This document shows, in pieces, positions 42,801 through 52,171 of a stretch of DNA of 64,000 nucleotides. Source of the DNA: an uncultured Burkholderiales bacterium. GTDB taxonomy: Bacteria > Pseudomonadota > Gammaproteobacteria > Burkholderiales > Burkholderiaceae_C. Where the stretch lies: assembly GCA_903932865.1 (NCBI GenBank), contig CAIZHQ010000001.1, positions 1-64,000 on the forward strand. The letters run 5' to 3'. The first letter of the stretch is position 1, and each line of letters starts with the position of its first letter. Below the pieces are notes generated by a model. The model was not told where the DNA came from, made no database searches, and was given only the letters and a program-made list of their open reading frames with translations. Made by a program: the position numbers and the translations under genes.

Positions 42801-45104
42801 ATGACCAACAAGGTCCAAGTCGAAGAAAAACGTACCCAACTGCGCAAAGCTGCCCTCGAATACCACCAATTCCCCACACCCGGCAAAGTGGCCATCGCGG
42901 CCACCAAGCAACTGGTCAACCAGCACGATTTGGCGCTGGCTTACTCGCCGGGCGTGGCTGCACCTTGCGAAGAAATCGTCAAAGACCCGGCCAACGCTTT
43001 CAAGTACACCAGCCGGGGCAACCTGGTGGGCGTGGTGACCAATGGCACCGCCGTTTTGGGCTTGGGCGACATCGGCCCGCTGGCCAGCAAGCCGGTCATG
43101 GAAGGCAAAGGCGTTTTGTTCAAAAAGTTCTCGGGCATCGATGTGTTCGACATCGAAATCAACGAAAAAGACCCGGACAAGCTGGTCGAGATCATCGCCT
43201 CTTTAGAGCCCACTTTTGGCGGTATCAACCTCGAAGACATCAAGGCTCCTGACTGCTTCTACATCGAACGCAAGCTGCGTGAACGCATGAAGATCCCTGT
43301 CTTTCACGACGACCAACACGGCACCGCCATCGTGGTGGGCGCGGCCATCCTGAACGGTTTGAAGATCGTTGGCAAAGACCCCAAGAACATCAAGCTGGTC
43401 ACCTCCGGCGCAGGCGCGGCTGCCTTGGCTTGCCTGGGCTTGTTGGTCAAGCTGGGCATTCCGCGTGAAAACATCTGGGTCACCGATTTGGCGGGCGTGG
43501 TCTACGAAGGCCGTACCGAACTGATGGACGAGGACAAGATCCAGTTTGTGCAAAAAACCGATCACCGCACGCTGCGTGAAGTGATGGCCGGTGCCGACGT
43601 CTTCCTGGGGCTGTCTGCTGGAGGCGTGCTCAAGCAGGACATGGTCAAGTCCATGGCCGCCAAGCCGCTGATTTTTGCGTTGGCCAACCCCAACCCCGAA
43701 ATTGATCCCGATGACGTCAAAGCCGTGCGCGACGACGCCATCATGGCCACAGGCCGCACCGACTACCCCAACCAGGTCAACAACGTCCTGTGCTTTCCTT
43801 ATATTTTTCGGGGTGCTTTGGACTGCGGCGCCACCACCATCACGCTGGAGATGGAAATCGCTGCCGTGCACGCGATTGCCGAGTTGGCACAAGCCGAACA
43901 AAGCGAAGTTGTCGCAGCCGCTTATGTGGGCGAGCCCCTGGCGTTTGGCCCCGAGTACCTCATCCCCAAGCCATTTGACCCACGCTTGATGATGAAGATC
44001 GCGCCTGCGGTGGCTCAGGCTGCATTCGACTCTGGCGTGGCCTCTCGCCCCATCACCGACATGGACGCTTACCGGGAAAGGCTGCAAGGCTTTGTGTATG
44101 CCTCCGGCACCATGATGAAGCCCATCTTCACGGCCGCCAAACGCGCCCTGAACAAACGCATCGCCTACAGCGAAGGCGAAGAAGAGCGCGTGCTTCGCGC
44201 TGCCCAGATCGTGGTGGACGAAGGCATCGCCCGCCCCACACTGATTGGCCGCCCGGCCGTGATCGCCGAGCGCATCGACAAATTCGGCCTGCGTTTGAAA
44301 GAAGAACTGGACTACGACGTGGTCAACGTCGAACAAGACCACCGCTACCGGGATTTTTGGCAGACCTACCACAGCATGACTGAGCGCAAAGGCGTCACCC
44401 AGCAGATCGCCAAGATCGAAATGCGCCGCCGCTTGTCTCTCATTGGCGCCATGTTGCTGCACAAAGGCGATGTAGACGGCATGATCTGCGGCACCTGGGG
44501 CGCCAACCCCATGCACCTGAGCTACATCGACCAAGTCATCGGCAAGCGAACAGGTGTCAACACCTTCGCCTGCATGAATGGCTTGATGCTGCCTGGACGC
44601 CAGGTGTTCATGGTGGACACCCACGTCAACTACGACCCCACCGCCGAGCAGCTGGCCGAGTTCACCGTCATGGCCGCCGAAGAAATGCGCCGTTTCGGTA
44701 TCCAGCCAAAAGCCGCTTTGTTGTCACACTCGAACTTCGGGTCGTCCAACGAGCCCAGCGCCATCAAGATGCGAAACGTGCTGGACTTGCTGCGCCAAAA
44801 TGCGCCTTGGCTCGAAGTGGATGGCGAAATGCACGGCGACGTCGCCCTGGATTCAGCGGCACGCCAAGCCATCATGCCCAACAGCAGCTTGGCGAGTGAT
44901 GCCAATTTGCTGGTTTTGCCCAACATGGATGCGGCCAACATCGCCTACAACCTGCTCAAGACGGCTGCGGGTGGCAACATCGCCGTTGGACCGGTTCTTT
45001 TGGGTGCGGCCAAACCCGTGCACATTCTGACGCCCAGCACCACGGTACGCCGGATTGTCAACATGACGGCGCTCACCGTGGCTGACGCCAACGCGGCGCG
45101 TTGA
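42801..45104 (+). CDS. maeB: NADP-dependent malic enzyme, MaeB type
   Basis: This enzyme oxidatively decarboxylates malate to pyruvate with NADP. The 767-residue protein has the malic-enzyme half (about residues 1-430; [36 protein letters not shown]) and a phosphotransacetylase-like C-terminal half (about 440-767; [29 protein letters not shown]), the known architecture of MaeB, where the second half is regulatory. ACGGAG precedes ATG 42801. The 200-base upstream gap contains an isolated TTGACA (42720) without a good -10. Confidence 0.96.
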   Translation: MTNKVQVEEKRTQLRKAALEYHQFPTPGKVAIAATKQLVNQHDLALAYSPGVAAPCEEIVKDPANAFKYTSRGNLVGVVTNGTAVLGLGDIGPLASKPVMEGKGVLFKKFSGIDVFDIEINEKDPDKLVEIIASLEPTFGGINLEDIKAPDCFYIERKLRERMKIPVFHDDQHGTAIVVGAAILNGLKIVGKDPKNIKLVTSGAGAAALACLGLLVKLGIPRENIWVTDLAGVVYEGRTELMDEDKIQFVQKTDHRTLREVMAGADVFLGLSAGGVLKQDMVKSMAAKPLIFALANPNPEIDPDDVKAVRDDAIMATGRTDYPNQVNNVLCFPYIFRGALDCGATTITLEMEIAAVHAIAELAQAEQSEVVAAAYVGEPLAFGPEYLIPKPFDPRLMMKIAPAVAQAAFDSGVASRPITDMDAYRERLQGFVYASGTMMKPIFTAAKRALNKRIAYSEGEEERVLRAAQIVVDEGIARPTLIGRPAVIAERIDKFGLRLKEELDYDVVNVEQDHRYRDFWQTYHSMTERKGVTQQIAKIEMRRRLSLIGAMLLHKGDVDGMICGTWGANPMHLSYIDQVIGKRTGVNTFACMNGLMLPGRQVFMVDTHVNYDPTAEQLAEFTVMAAEEMRRFGIQPKAALLSHSNFGSSNEPSAIKMRNVLDLLRQNAPWLEVDGEMHGDVALDSAARQAIMPNSSLASDANLLVLPNMDAANIAYNLLKTAAGGNIAVGPVLLGAAKPVHILTPSTTVRRIVNMTALTVADANAAR

Positions 45105-45258
45105 TCCGTCCAACAGGTGTGCGCACTCACATGCTCTTTAAATGATCCAATTGTCTTTGCCTATTTAACGGGCAATCGCTTGCATTTTTATTGCATTTGA
45201 TACACACTAGCGCCTTCGAGTTTTCGGGTAAACCCGGATGCTCCTGAAAGGTGTATTC

Positions 45259-45672
45259 ATGAGGGTGGCACAACAAGCCTTGGCCCGTCGGTACTGGTTC
45301 ACCCTGCTGATGGGCTTTATTTTGCTGGCATGCACTTTTTTGGTGCAGGCACGCACACCCCAAGAGGTGCAGCTTCAAACCACGTTGTTGGTCACTGATT
45401 TGCCCCGTGAAGGCCAGACAACCTACCAAAATATCCGCAAGGGTAGTCCTTTTCCTTATGAAAAGGACGGTACGGTATTTGGCAACCGCGAGCGACTCTT
45501 GCCACGCGAGGCGAGAGGTTTTTACCGCGAATACACCGTCAGGACACCCGGCGTGCGTCACCGTGGAGCCCGCCGCATCGTCTGCGGCGGCCCGGTGCCG
45601 ACTGAACCGAAAGCCTGTTACTACACAGAAGACCATTACGCGAGCTTTCGCCTGATCGTTGACAGACCTTGA
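45259..45672 (+). CDS. Secreted guanyl-specific ribonuclease (RNase Sa/barnase family)
   Basis: This is a predicted extracellular or periplasmic RNase that cleaves after guanosine. The 137-residue precursor starts at ATG 45259 (AAAGGTG upstream) with a signal peptide: basic RR, hydrophobic WFTLLMGFILL, possible cleavage after VQA or a lipobox-like LLAC. The mature part matches RNase Sa: FPYEKDGTVFGNRE, then REYTV with catalytic Glu91, HRGARRIV with Arg102 and Arg106, and TEDHYASF with catalytic His126. Cys109 and Cys120 could form a disulphide. A barstar-type gene follows 35 bases later, so the pair is a toxin-immunity unit. Confidence 0.9.
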   Translation: MRVAQQALARRYWFTLLMGFILLACTFLVQARTPQEVQLQTTLLVTDLPREGQTTYQNIRKGSPFPYEKDGTVFGNRERLLPREARGFYREYTVRTPGVRHRGARRIVCGGPVPTEPKACYYTEDHYASFRLIVDRP

Positions 45673-45707
45673 TTTTTTAGTTCTCAAGAAAGACCACGGA
45701 GATGGAC

Positions 45708-46127
45708 ATGCCGACACGACAAGACCAAGAGGCGCCCCTGAAGGGCGTGCGGTCGAACATCGTGCAGTCGATTCGCGCGTACCGCGTGAGCGATTTGCAA
45801 GAAGCCGCTCAAGGCCTAGGCCACCACTTTTTGTATGCCAACCTGGCCCAAGCCCAGAGCAAACAAGATGTGCTGGACCTCATTGGCGCGCAATTCACCC
45901 TACCCTCGCACTTTGGCAAGAATTTCGATGCCTTGTACGACTGCATGACGGATCCACTGCACAAGTCGGGCCCTCAGCCAGGTTTTATTGTGGTGCTGGA
46001 GCAGATACCAGCCCACGTCAAATTTGACAAAGAGGCCCGCGAGCAATTGTTGGACATCTTCCGCGACACGGCCGATTATTGGGGAGACCGGAAGATACCG
46101 TTCCGATGCTTCTATTCTTTTCTGTAG
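45708..46127 (+). CDS. Barstar-family ribonuclease inhibitor
   Basis: This is the predicted cytosolic inhibitor of the neighbouring RNase. The 139-residue protein shows the barstar fold signature FTLPSHFGKNFDALYDCMTD, in which acidic and tyrosine residues would enter the RNase active site, then a beta strand GFIVVLEQIP and helix KEAREQLLDIF. I chose ATG 45708 because GGAG sits 6 bases before it; the ATG at 45702 is only separated by the same GGAG itself. The N-terminal 35 residues are longer than in barstar of Bacillus (90 residues). It is the second gene of a two-gene unit and a hairpin follows at once. Confidence 0.9.
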   Translation: MPTRQDQEAPLKGVRSNIVQSIRAYRVSDLQEAAQGLGHHFLYANLAQAQSKQDVLDLIGAQFTLPSHFGKNFDALYDCMTDPLHKSGPQPGFIVVLEQIPAHVKFDKEAREQLLDIFRDTADYWGDRKIPFRCFYSFL

Positions 46128-46160
46128 CCCGTTCTGCGCAAAACAGCCAAGCAGGACGGG
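46128..46160 (+). terminator. Hairpin directly after the barstar gene
   Basis: CCCGTTCTGC (46128-46137) pairs with GCAGGACGGG (46151-46160), ten pairs with one G-T, beginning at the base after the barstar stop. There is no T tract, so it may stabilise the mRNA rather than end it. Confidence 0.5.
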
Positions 46161-46331
46161 CGATGGAGGCACAAACCGAGGACGCCGTGATGGTCGACTC
46201 AATCGAAGACAGCGAAAAAATGCCCACCGACAAATTGGTGGACGTGTCGCCCTTGGCGCTGCGCATGAGCAGCCCATTCAACGCAGGATATTGGCTCGCC
46301 GCCGCCTGACCACCGATGGACCGCTTGAGCG

Positions 46332-46376
46332 GCACCCACGAAAAAGCCCGTCGTTGACGGGCTTTTTCGTGGGTGC
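46332..46376. terminator. Very long bidirectional intrinsic terminator
   Basis: Two arms of 21 bases, starting GCACCCACGAAAAAG and ending CTTTTTCGTGGGTGC, are perfectly complementary around the loop GTT (46353-46355), with GACGGG-type pairs next to the loop and A/T runs inside the stem on both strands. It sits between the converging barstar unit and rsmA and can stop transcription from both sides. Confidence 0.88.
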
Positions 46377-46392
46377 TCAGCAAACCGGCGTT

Positions 46393-47172
46393 TCAGACGG
46401 CTTGGGCCAAGGCCACGAACTCGGCCACGGGAACTTCTTCGGCGCGGCGTTGCACATCAAACTGCCCGGCAAAACCCTTTTCATCCAACCACTTGCCCAG
46501 AGTATTGCGCAAGATTTTGCGGCGCTGACTGAAGGCCACCTGCACCAAGGTTTCCAGCGTTTTAACGTGTACATCCGGTGGCTGAGCGACTGGCACCATG
46601 CGCACCACGGCGCTGTCCACGCGCGGGGGCGGATCAAAACTCTCGGGCGGCACAAACAGCACGTTGGCCATGTCGTAACGCCACTGCAGCATGACCGACA
46701 GGCGGCTGTAATCCGAGGTGGCAGGTTGGGCCACCATGCGGTCGATGACTTCTTTTTGCAGCATGAAGTGCTGGTCTTCGATCACGTCAACCTGCGCCAG
46801 CAAATGGAACAGGATGGGCGTGGAGATGTTGTAGGGCAAGTTACCCACCACCCTAATTTTGCTCAAGGGAGTCCCCGTGGCCTTGGCCAGCATTTGCGCT
46901 GCCAGCGCCCGAAAGTCGACCTTCAGCACATCCGACTCCACCACCGACAAATGCGGGTGTTCGCGCAGACGCACGGCCAAGTCACGGTCGAGTTCAATGA
47001 CCGTCAGATGACCCAAGCGCTCAACCAGCGGCTGCGTGAGGGCAGCCAACCCGGGGCCGATTTCGACCATGGGCTGACCAGCCACAGGGCCAATCTCGTC
47101 CACAATGGCATCGATGATGCCGCCGTCCGTCAGAAAGTGCTGGCCAAAGCGTTTGCGGGCGATGTGCCTCAT
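46393..47172 (-). CDS. rsmA: 16S rRNA dimethyladenosine transferase RsmA (KsgA)
   Basis: This enzyme dimethylates the two adjacent adenosines near the 3' end of 16S rRNA. The 259-residue product has [11 protein letters not shown] at the start, the SAM-binding [11 protein letters not shown], the acidic loop VIELDRDLA and the catalytic motif [10 protein letters not shown] (NLPY). ATG 47172 overlaps the surA stop (ATGA), confirming the lptD-surA-rsmA order; the E. coli operon has pdxA between surA and rsmA, and it is absent here. A terminator follows at 46376. Confidence 0.96.
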   Translation of the reverse strand: MRHIARKRFGQHFLTDGGIIDAIVDEIGPVAGQPMVEIGPGLAALTQPLVERLGHLTVIELDRDLAVRLREHPHLSVVESDVLKVDFRALAAQMLAKATGTPLSKIRVVGNLPYNISTPILFHLLAQVDVIEDQHFMLQKEVIDRMVAQPATSDYSRLSVMLQWRYDMANVLFVPPESFDPPPRVDSAVVRMVPVAQPPDVHVKTLETLVQVAFSQRRKILRNTLGKWLDEKGFAGQFDVQRRAEEVPVAEFVALAQAV

Positions 47173-48527
47173 TGAACAGGCTCGCGCAATTCGACGTAGG
47201 CGCGGCCACGCACATCCTCGGCCCAAGCGGCAAAGGCTTCGTCGAGTTTCTTTTCACGCAAGACATTGCGCGCCAGCGCGCCTTGCTCAGCTTCGCTCAT
47301 GGGGGCATCGCGCCGATCGGTCACCTCGATCAGGTGCACCCCAAAACGCGAGGCCAGCGGCTCGGCCACCTGGCCGGGGCGCAGGCGGTTCATGGTCTGC
47401 TCGAACTCGGGCACAAACATGCCGGGGCTGGCCCAGCCCAAGTCACCTCCCTGGGCAGCGCTGCCGTCTTGCGACAGGCGTTTGGCCGATTCCGCGAAAT
47501 CGGCCTTGCCCGAGACAATGTCCTGGCGCAAGGCGCTCAGCTGCGCCAGCGCTTGGGCCTGAGTCAGCTGTGGCGTCAAACGCAGCAAAATATGCCGCGC
47601 ACGGGTTTGCGTTGCCATCAAGGTGGCCGGGGCCAGCTGGCGCTCCAGCACTTTGAGCACATGAAAACCTGCCCCGGAGCGCAACACCTCGGACACACCG
47701 CCCACAGGCAATGCCGCAACGGCCTGCACAAACAGCTCGGGGTAACGGTCGGCCGGGCGCAATCCCAATGCCCCACCATTGGCCCCTCGGTCGGCCGTTT
47801 GCGAGAAAGTCTTGGCCAACTCGGCAAAGTTATCGCCACTGCGTGCACGGCGGGCCACATCATGCGCTTGGGCCTCCAGCGGCTTGATTTGTTCTTCCGT
47901 GCCGTTTTCCGGCACGGCGATCAGGATCATGGCCAGATTCAGCTCGGCTGGGGCGCGTGCGGCCTGGGCCTTGAGTTGCCCTTGCAAAAACTGTTCAACC
48001 TCGATGTCGCTGATTCGGATGCGCGCTTCCACTTCCCGCTCACGCACACGATTGAGCAGCAGCTGGTTACGCAGCTGCTCGCGAAAAGTGGTCAGTGCCA
48101 CGCCGTCTTGTTGTAAGCGCTGGCGCAGGGCTTCGCGCGAGAGCTGGTTGTTGCTGGCCACACCCGCCTCGGCTTGATCCAAAGCCTCGTCGTCGACCAC
48201 GATGCCCGCGTCTCGGGCTTGCTGGAGCTGGGCTTTGTCGTTGATGAGTTGCTCCAGCGCCAGTTGCTTGGCCTCAGGAGCATCGACGGGCCGGCCTTGC
48301 GCCTGCGCTTCGCGCTGAAGGCGCAGGCCCAGGGTCTGCACCTCCTGGTTGGTGATGGGTTCGGAGTTGACCACCGCGACAATGAAGTCGGCCGAGCGTA
48401 TAACCGCAGGACGCGACGCAGCGGAGGTCGGGGTTTGGGCAGACACATTCGGCAGCCACGCTGCGGCCAGGCAGACCGAGGCGCAGGCGACCCACAAGGC
48501 GCGAACAGGAAACAGGTGTTTATTCAT
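47169..48527 (-). CDS. surA: Periplasmic chaperone/peptidyl-prolyl isomerase SurA
   Basis: SurA escorts outer-membrane proteins, including LptD, to the assembly machinery. The 452-residue precursor has a signal peptide ending NVSAQ, an N-terminal chaperone domain ([17 protein letters not shown]), and two parvulin domains: the first around ELNLAMILI...[16 protein letters not shown], the second around RARHILLRL...[20 protein letters not shown] 48527 overlaps the lptD end by 8 bases. It is the middle gene of lptD-surA-rsmA. Confidence 0.95.
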   Translation of the reverse strand: MNKHLFPVRALWVACASVCLAAAWLPNVSAQTPTSAASRPAVIRSADFIVAVVNSEPITNQEVQTLGLRLQREAQAQGRPVDAPEAKQLALEQLINDKAQLQQARDAGIVVDDEALDQAEAGVASNNQLSREALRQRLQQDGVALTTFREQLRNQLLLNRVREREVEARIRISDIEVEQFLQGQLKAQAARAPAELNLAMILIAVPENGTEEQIKPLEAQAHDVARRARSGDNFAELAKTFSQTADRGANGGALGLRPADRYPELFVQAVAALPVGGVSEVLRSGAGFHVLKVLERQLAPATLMATQTRARHILLRLTPQLTQAQALAQLSALRQDIVSGKADFAESAKRLSQDGSAAQGGDLGWASPGMFVPEFEQTMNRLRPGQVAEPLASRFGVHLIEVTDRRDAPMSEAEQGALARNVLREKKLDEAFAAWAEDVRGRAYVELREPVQ

Positions 48528-51003
48528 AGTGCTGGAAACGGCTTGGTTCAACGGTGGAGTCTCGCAAGTTTTGGTAACGGGGGATGTTGTTGCGCAGGGC
48601 ATTGAGTGGGCTGGCCCCGACACGGGCCAGACCAATGAATTCCAGCTGGAAGAGCAAACGGCTGGTCGCTGTACTCACCGTGCTCTGGATGCGCTCGAAA
48701 GCGATGCGGCCGATCCAACAGCCGCCATCGTATTCCAGGCCCAGAAGACTGTCGACCATGCGGCCTTCGGTCAGGCTGAAGTTCAACCGGCCCACGCTGT
48801 ACCAGCGGTCCGGGCCCAGACCCTGGCCGGGTGTCCGGCTCCAGGCGCTTTCCGCAGCCTCATCGCGCCGTCCCAGCAAGTCGCTCAGAGGCCATTGCCA
48901 GCCCATGTCGATCTGCTCACTCACACCCTGGTTCAGACGGTAAGCCGCATTCAGCACCCGGTAAGGGCTGGGGCTGTAGCGGGCTTGCAAAGTGCTGCGG
49001 CTGACGCGGTCAGTCTGGCTGTTGACCTGCACCGTGGCGTCAAGCGCCCAGCGGTCATCCCAGCGCACGCGAGCGCCCAGCAACAAATCGCTCAGACCCG
49101 CCGCTGCAGCGGACTGGCCGGGCAACGCCACTTTCTGGTCAGAAAAACGGATGCGCTGGGCCATGCCAACACGCAACATTTCAGCACCGTTGTTGGCATC
49201 AAAAAACCGGCTGGTGACGCCCAGGGTCAAGGCGTCGTTGTCCACCAAACGGTCGTGGCCCACGTAGGCGTTTTCGCTGTAAATGGTGGACAAATTGAAA
49301 TCGGTTGCACCCGTGTCGTACACCGGCAAAAGGCTTTGGTCCCGAAACGGCGTGCGCGCATAAAAAGCACGTGGTTCCAGCGTTTGCATGACACCCCGGC
49401 CAAACCACTGGGTCTCGCGCTCGTACACCAGGCCCGAATCCAATGAAATGGTGGGCAAAACCCGATTGGCTGAAAGCACCCCCGAATCGAGTGCTTGGTC
49501 AAGTTGGTAACGGGTGGCGTGCAGTTGCAGTTTGGGCGTGACGAAGCCCCAAGGACGGATCCATGGGCGGCTGACTTGCGCCAGCACAAAGCTGCGCTCG
49601 CCATTGCGGGACACGGGTCGCACCGCACTGCTGGCCAAGGGGATGCGGTCGTAGCTGGCCTCAAAGCGGGTGGTGTCGGCCTGCACAGACCAGTCCAAGC
49701 CATCGGCCTGCCACTGTCCATAGCGCAGTCCGATTTGGGGCGCACGGTCGTAGGGCGGGGTGATGGGGGCATTGAAGTCTTGCAGAGTTTGCCAGCGCTG
49801 AACCTGAGCGCTCATGCTCAGGTTGCCTCGGCCCCAGCTCAAGACCCCTGTGGATGGCAGAAGGCGCTGGGTCAAGACCAGGCCGGAGCGCGGAAAATCT
49901 CGCCAATAGTTGTCGTCACTGACCCGGTTCAGGTTCAGGCCCAAACCGATGCGCCCCACGCCGTCCAGACCTGTGTCCAGACTGCCGTTGTGCTGGCTGG
50001 ACCAACCCCAACGGGCCTGGTCGCGCAGGCTGTCTTTGGGCATCAGGTTCAGCCGGGCCTGACCACTGTAGTCGCGCTCCAGGTAACGAAGCTCTGTGTC
50101 CACCGCGAGGCCACGCTTGCTCATGAGGTGGGTGGTGACGGTGGCGTCTCGGTTGGGCGCGATGTCGAAATAGTAGGGCTGGGCCAGCTCTACCCCGTTG
50201 GTGCTGGTGATGCCCATCACAGGCGGCAACAGGCCCGACTTGCGCTCGCTGGTCATCGGGAAAGTGACAGCGGGTATGGCCAGCACCGGAAAGTCCTGAA
50301 AGCGCAACTGCACCCCCTCAGCTTGCACGGTGGACTCTTCTTCGTCCAGGCTCAAGCGGGTGGCCTTGAGCACCCATGCAGGCAACCATTCGGGGCCAGG
50401 CGTGCGCCTGCAGGTGGTGTAACTGGCTTCGCGCACGATGGCGCGCTGCTCATCGACAAAATCGATCTGCGCCGCCTGACCGTAGGCACCGCTTTTGTAA
50501 AGTTCAAAAGTGGGCTGCGTCAGCGTGCCTTGGAAACTGTCGACCTGCAGTGTGAGCTTGGGGCCCGTCAACAAACTGCCCGGTCGACTCAGACGTACCC
50601 GGTCAGTGGCCTCGACCACGTCTTGGCTTTGGTCAAAGGACAGTTGCCCAGCTTGAATGCTCACGCCCGGCTTGCGGATGCTGGCCTCGCCCTCGATCAC
50701 CAACTCCAGATCAGGCCTCACGCGCATGCGCTGACCTTGCAGGTAAAGAGCTCCTTCTTGCTCCTGGCGCTGGGAAATGGCTTCTTCCAGCAAAGGGCTG
50801 CTGCGCAAAACCAGGCCCGGTGGCACAAATGGGGGTAAGGCTTGCGTTGGCGACAGCGCTTGGGCCTGCGCCCCAGCCAACGTGACACTTTGCACCACGA
50901 ACAGCACCACCCAGGCCACTGACCGCAAAGGGAGATGGGCCACCAGCGGCTGCGAACAAGGGACAGGCAAAAGGGGCACGGCGATGGGGCAGGGTTTGGA
51001 CAC
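48520..51003 (-). CDS. lptD: LPS-assembly outer-membrane protein LptD
   Basis: LptD forms the outer-membrane pore that inserts lipopolysaccharide. The 827-residue precursor has a signal sequence (around WVVLFVVQSVTLAGAQA), an OstA/jellyroll N-terminal domain with IEGEASIRKPG and AGQLSFDQSQDVVEA, and a large beta barrel; the phrase CRRTPGPEW carries one of the usual cysteines and EYDGGCWIG another near the C-terminus, so disulphide linkage between the domains is plausible. The start is GTG 51003 with a weak upstream site. It is divergent from amgK with only about 50 bases between starts. Confidence 0.93.
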   Translation of the reverse strand: MSKPCPIAVPLLPVPCSQPLVAHLPLRSVAWVVLFVVQSVTLAGAQAQALSPTQALPPFVPPGLVLRSSPLLEEAISQRQEQEGALYLQGQRMRVRPDLELVIEGEASIRKPGVSIQAGQLSFDQSQDVVEATDRVRLSRPGSLLTGPKLTLQVDSFQGTLTQPTFELYKSGAYGQAAQIDFVDEQRAIVREASYTTCRRTPGPEWLPAWVLKATRLSLDEEESTVQAEGVQLRFQDFPVLAIPAVTFPMTSERKSGLLPPVMGITSTNGVELAQPYYFDIAPNRDATVTTHLMSKRGLAVDTELRYLERDYSGQARLNLMPKDSLRDQARWGWSSQHNGSLDTGLDGVGRIGLGLNLNRVSDDNYWRDFPRSGLVLTQRLLPSTGVLSWGRGNLSMSAQVQRWQTLQDFNAPITPPYDRAPQIGLRYGQWQADGLDWSVQADTTRFEASYDRIPLASSAVRPVSRNGERSFVLAQVSRPWIRPWGFVTPKLQLHATRYQLDQALDSGVLSANRVLPTISLDSGLVYERETQWFGRGVMQTLEPRAFYARTPFRDQSLLPVYDTGATDFNLSTIYSENAYVGHDRLVDNDALTLGVTSRFFDANNGAEMLRVGMAQRIRFSDQKVALPGQSAAAAGLSDLLLGARVRWDDRWALDATVQVNSQTDRVSRSTLQARYSPSPYRVLNAAYRLNQGVSEQIDMGWQWPLSDLLGRRDEAAESAWSRTPGQGLGPDRWYSVGRLNFSLTEGRMVDSLLGLEYDGGCWIGRIAFERIQSTVSTATSRLLFQLEFIGLARVGASPLNALRNNIPRYQNLRDSTVEPSRFQHYE

Positions 51004-51056
51004 GCGAGAGCTACAGGCAAAGCGCTTGTTGCGGGCTTTGTAAAATGCGATTATCC

Positions 51057-52169
51057 ATGAGCCACTTCACCCCGCCTCCCACTTTAGCCCCAAGCCCAAC
51101 CGTTCCGGACAGCGTCATCTGGAACGATCCGGCCCGGCAAATGGTTTTTGACCGCTGGCTGTCCGGAATGGCCGCCGCCCAAGGCCTTATGCCCGCCAGT
51201 TTGCGCGTGGCCTCGGCCGACGCCAGCTTTCGCCGCTACCTGCGGTTGGACATGCGCCAAGGCGGCAGCCGCATCGTCATGGACGCCCCGCCTGATCAGG
51301 AAAACTCCGAGCCCTTCGTGCGCATCGCCGCCTTGATGGCAGAGGCGGGGCTGCATGCACCCGAGGTGCTGAACTGGGACCAGGCACACGGCTTCATGCT
51401 GCTGAGCGATCTGGGTGACGCGACCATGATGTCGGCCATCGACCCCGAGCGGCCTCAGGCTAACCACGGCCTGTACATGCAGGCGGTCGACTCGCTGGTG
51501 CAGTGGCAACTGGCCTCGCGTCCTGGTGTGCTGCCGCCGTATGACGCAACGCTCCTCAACAGGGAGCTGAGCCTGTTTCCTGACTGGTATTTGGCCCAAC
51601 ACCGGGGCGTGCAACTGCAAGACGCGCAACGCGAGGTGTTCGACAAGGCCTTTGCTCTCATCGTGCAGCGCAACCTCGCAGCGCCCAGCGTGTTTGTGCA
51701 CCGCGACTTCATGCCGCGTAATTTGATGATGCCGTTTCAGAATGATCAGCTGGGTGTGCTGGATTTCCAGGACGCAGTCTATGGCCCCATCAGCTACGAC
51801 ATCGCCAGTTTGATGCGCGATGCGTTCCTGTCTTGGGACGAGGACTTTGTATTGGACATCACCATCCGCTACTGGGAAAAAGCCCGCAAAGCCGGGCTGA
51901 TGGACTTTGAAGACTGGCACAGCGACTTTGGCGCTTTTTATCGCGCCGTCGAATGGATGGGGCTGCAGCGCCACCTGAAAGTGGCCGGCATCTTTGCCCG
52001 CCTGACGCTTCGCGACGGCAAGCCCAAATACCTGGCCGACGCCCCGCGTTTCCTGCATTACATCCGCACCACCTGCGACCGCTACCGCGAACTGGGCCCG
52101 CTGCTCAAGCTGATCGACGACATCGAGGGCACCACGCCTCAAATGGGTATTGCATACGGACGCATGTGA
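51057..52169 (+). CDS. amgK: Aminosugar kinase AmgK-like (N-acetylmuramate/N-acetylglucosamine kinase)
   Basis: This is an aminoglycoside-phosphotransferase-fold kinase of about 370 residues. In Pseudomonas AmgK phosphorylates MurNAc/GlcNAc at the anomeric carbon, and MurU then makes the UDP sugar, bypassing de novo synthesis. Motifs are ASFRRYLRLDM (ATP lobe), the catalytic loop VFVHRDFMPRNLMM and the metal site VLDFQDAVYGP. The divergent pairing with lptD is the Pseudomonas arrangement. ATG 51057 is preferred over 51045 because a TAAAAT (51041-51046) overlaps the earlier one. Its partner murU lies 10.5 kb away at 39765. Confidence 0.85.
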   Translation: MSHFTPPPTLAPSPTVPDSVIWNDPARQMVFDRWLSGMAAAQGLMPASLRVASADASFRRYLRLDMRQGGSRIVMDAPPDQENSEPFVRIAALMAEAGLHAPEVLNWDQAHGFMLLSDLGDATMMSAIDPERPQANHGLYMQAVDSLVQWQLASRPGVLPPYDATLLNRELSLFPDWYLAQHRGVQLQDAQREVFDKAFALIVQRNLAAPSVFVHRDFMPRNLMMPFQNDQLGVLDFQDAVYGPISYDIASLMRDAFLSWDEDFVLDITIRYWEKARKAGLMDFEDWHSDFGAFYRAVEWMGLQRHLKVAGIFARLTLRDGKPKYLADAPRFLHYIRTTCDRYRELGPLLKLIDDIEGTTPQMGIAYGRM

Positions 52170-52171
52170 GC

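Noticed and set aside
45225..45236. CGGGTAAACCCG hairpin in the leader of the RNase gene as a riboswitch
   Set aside because: A five-pair stem with a two-base loop is too small, and no larger conserved fold is apparent.
46162..46309. A 48-residue open frame after the barstar gene, starting ATG with AGGA nearby
   Set aside because: It is too short, has no recognisable motif and lies between two hairpins. It could be a remnant or a tiny gene but cannot be supported from sequence alone.
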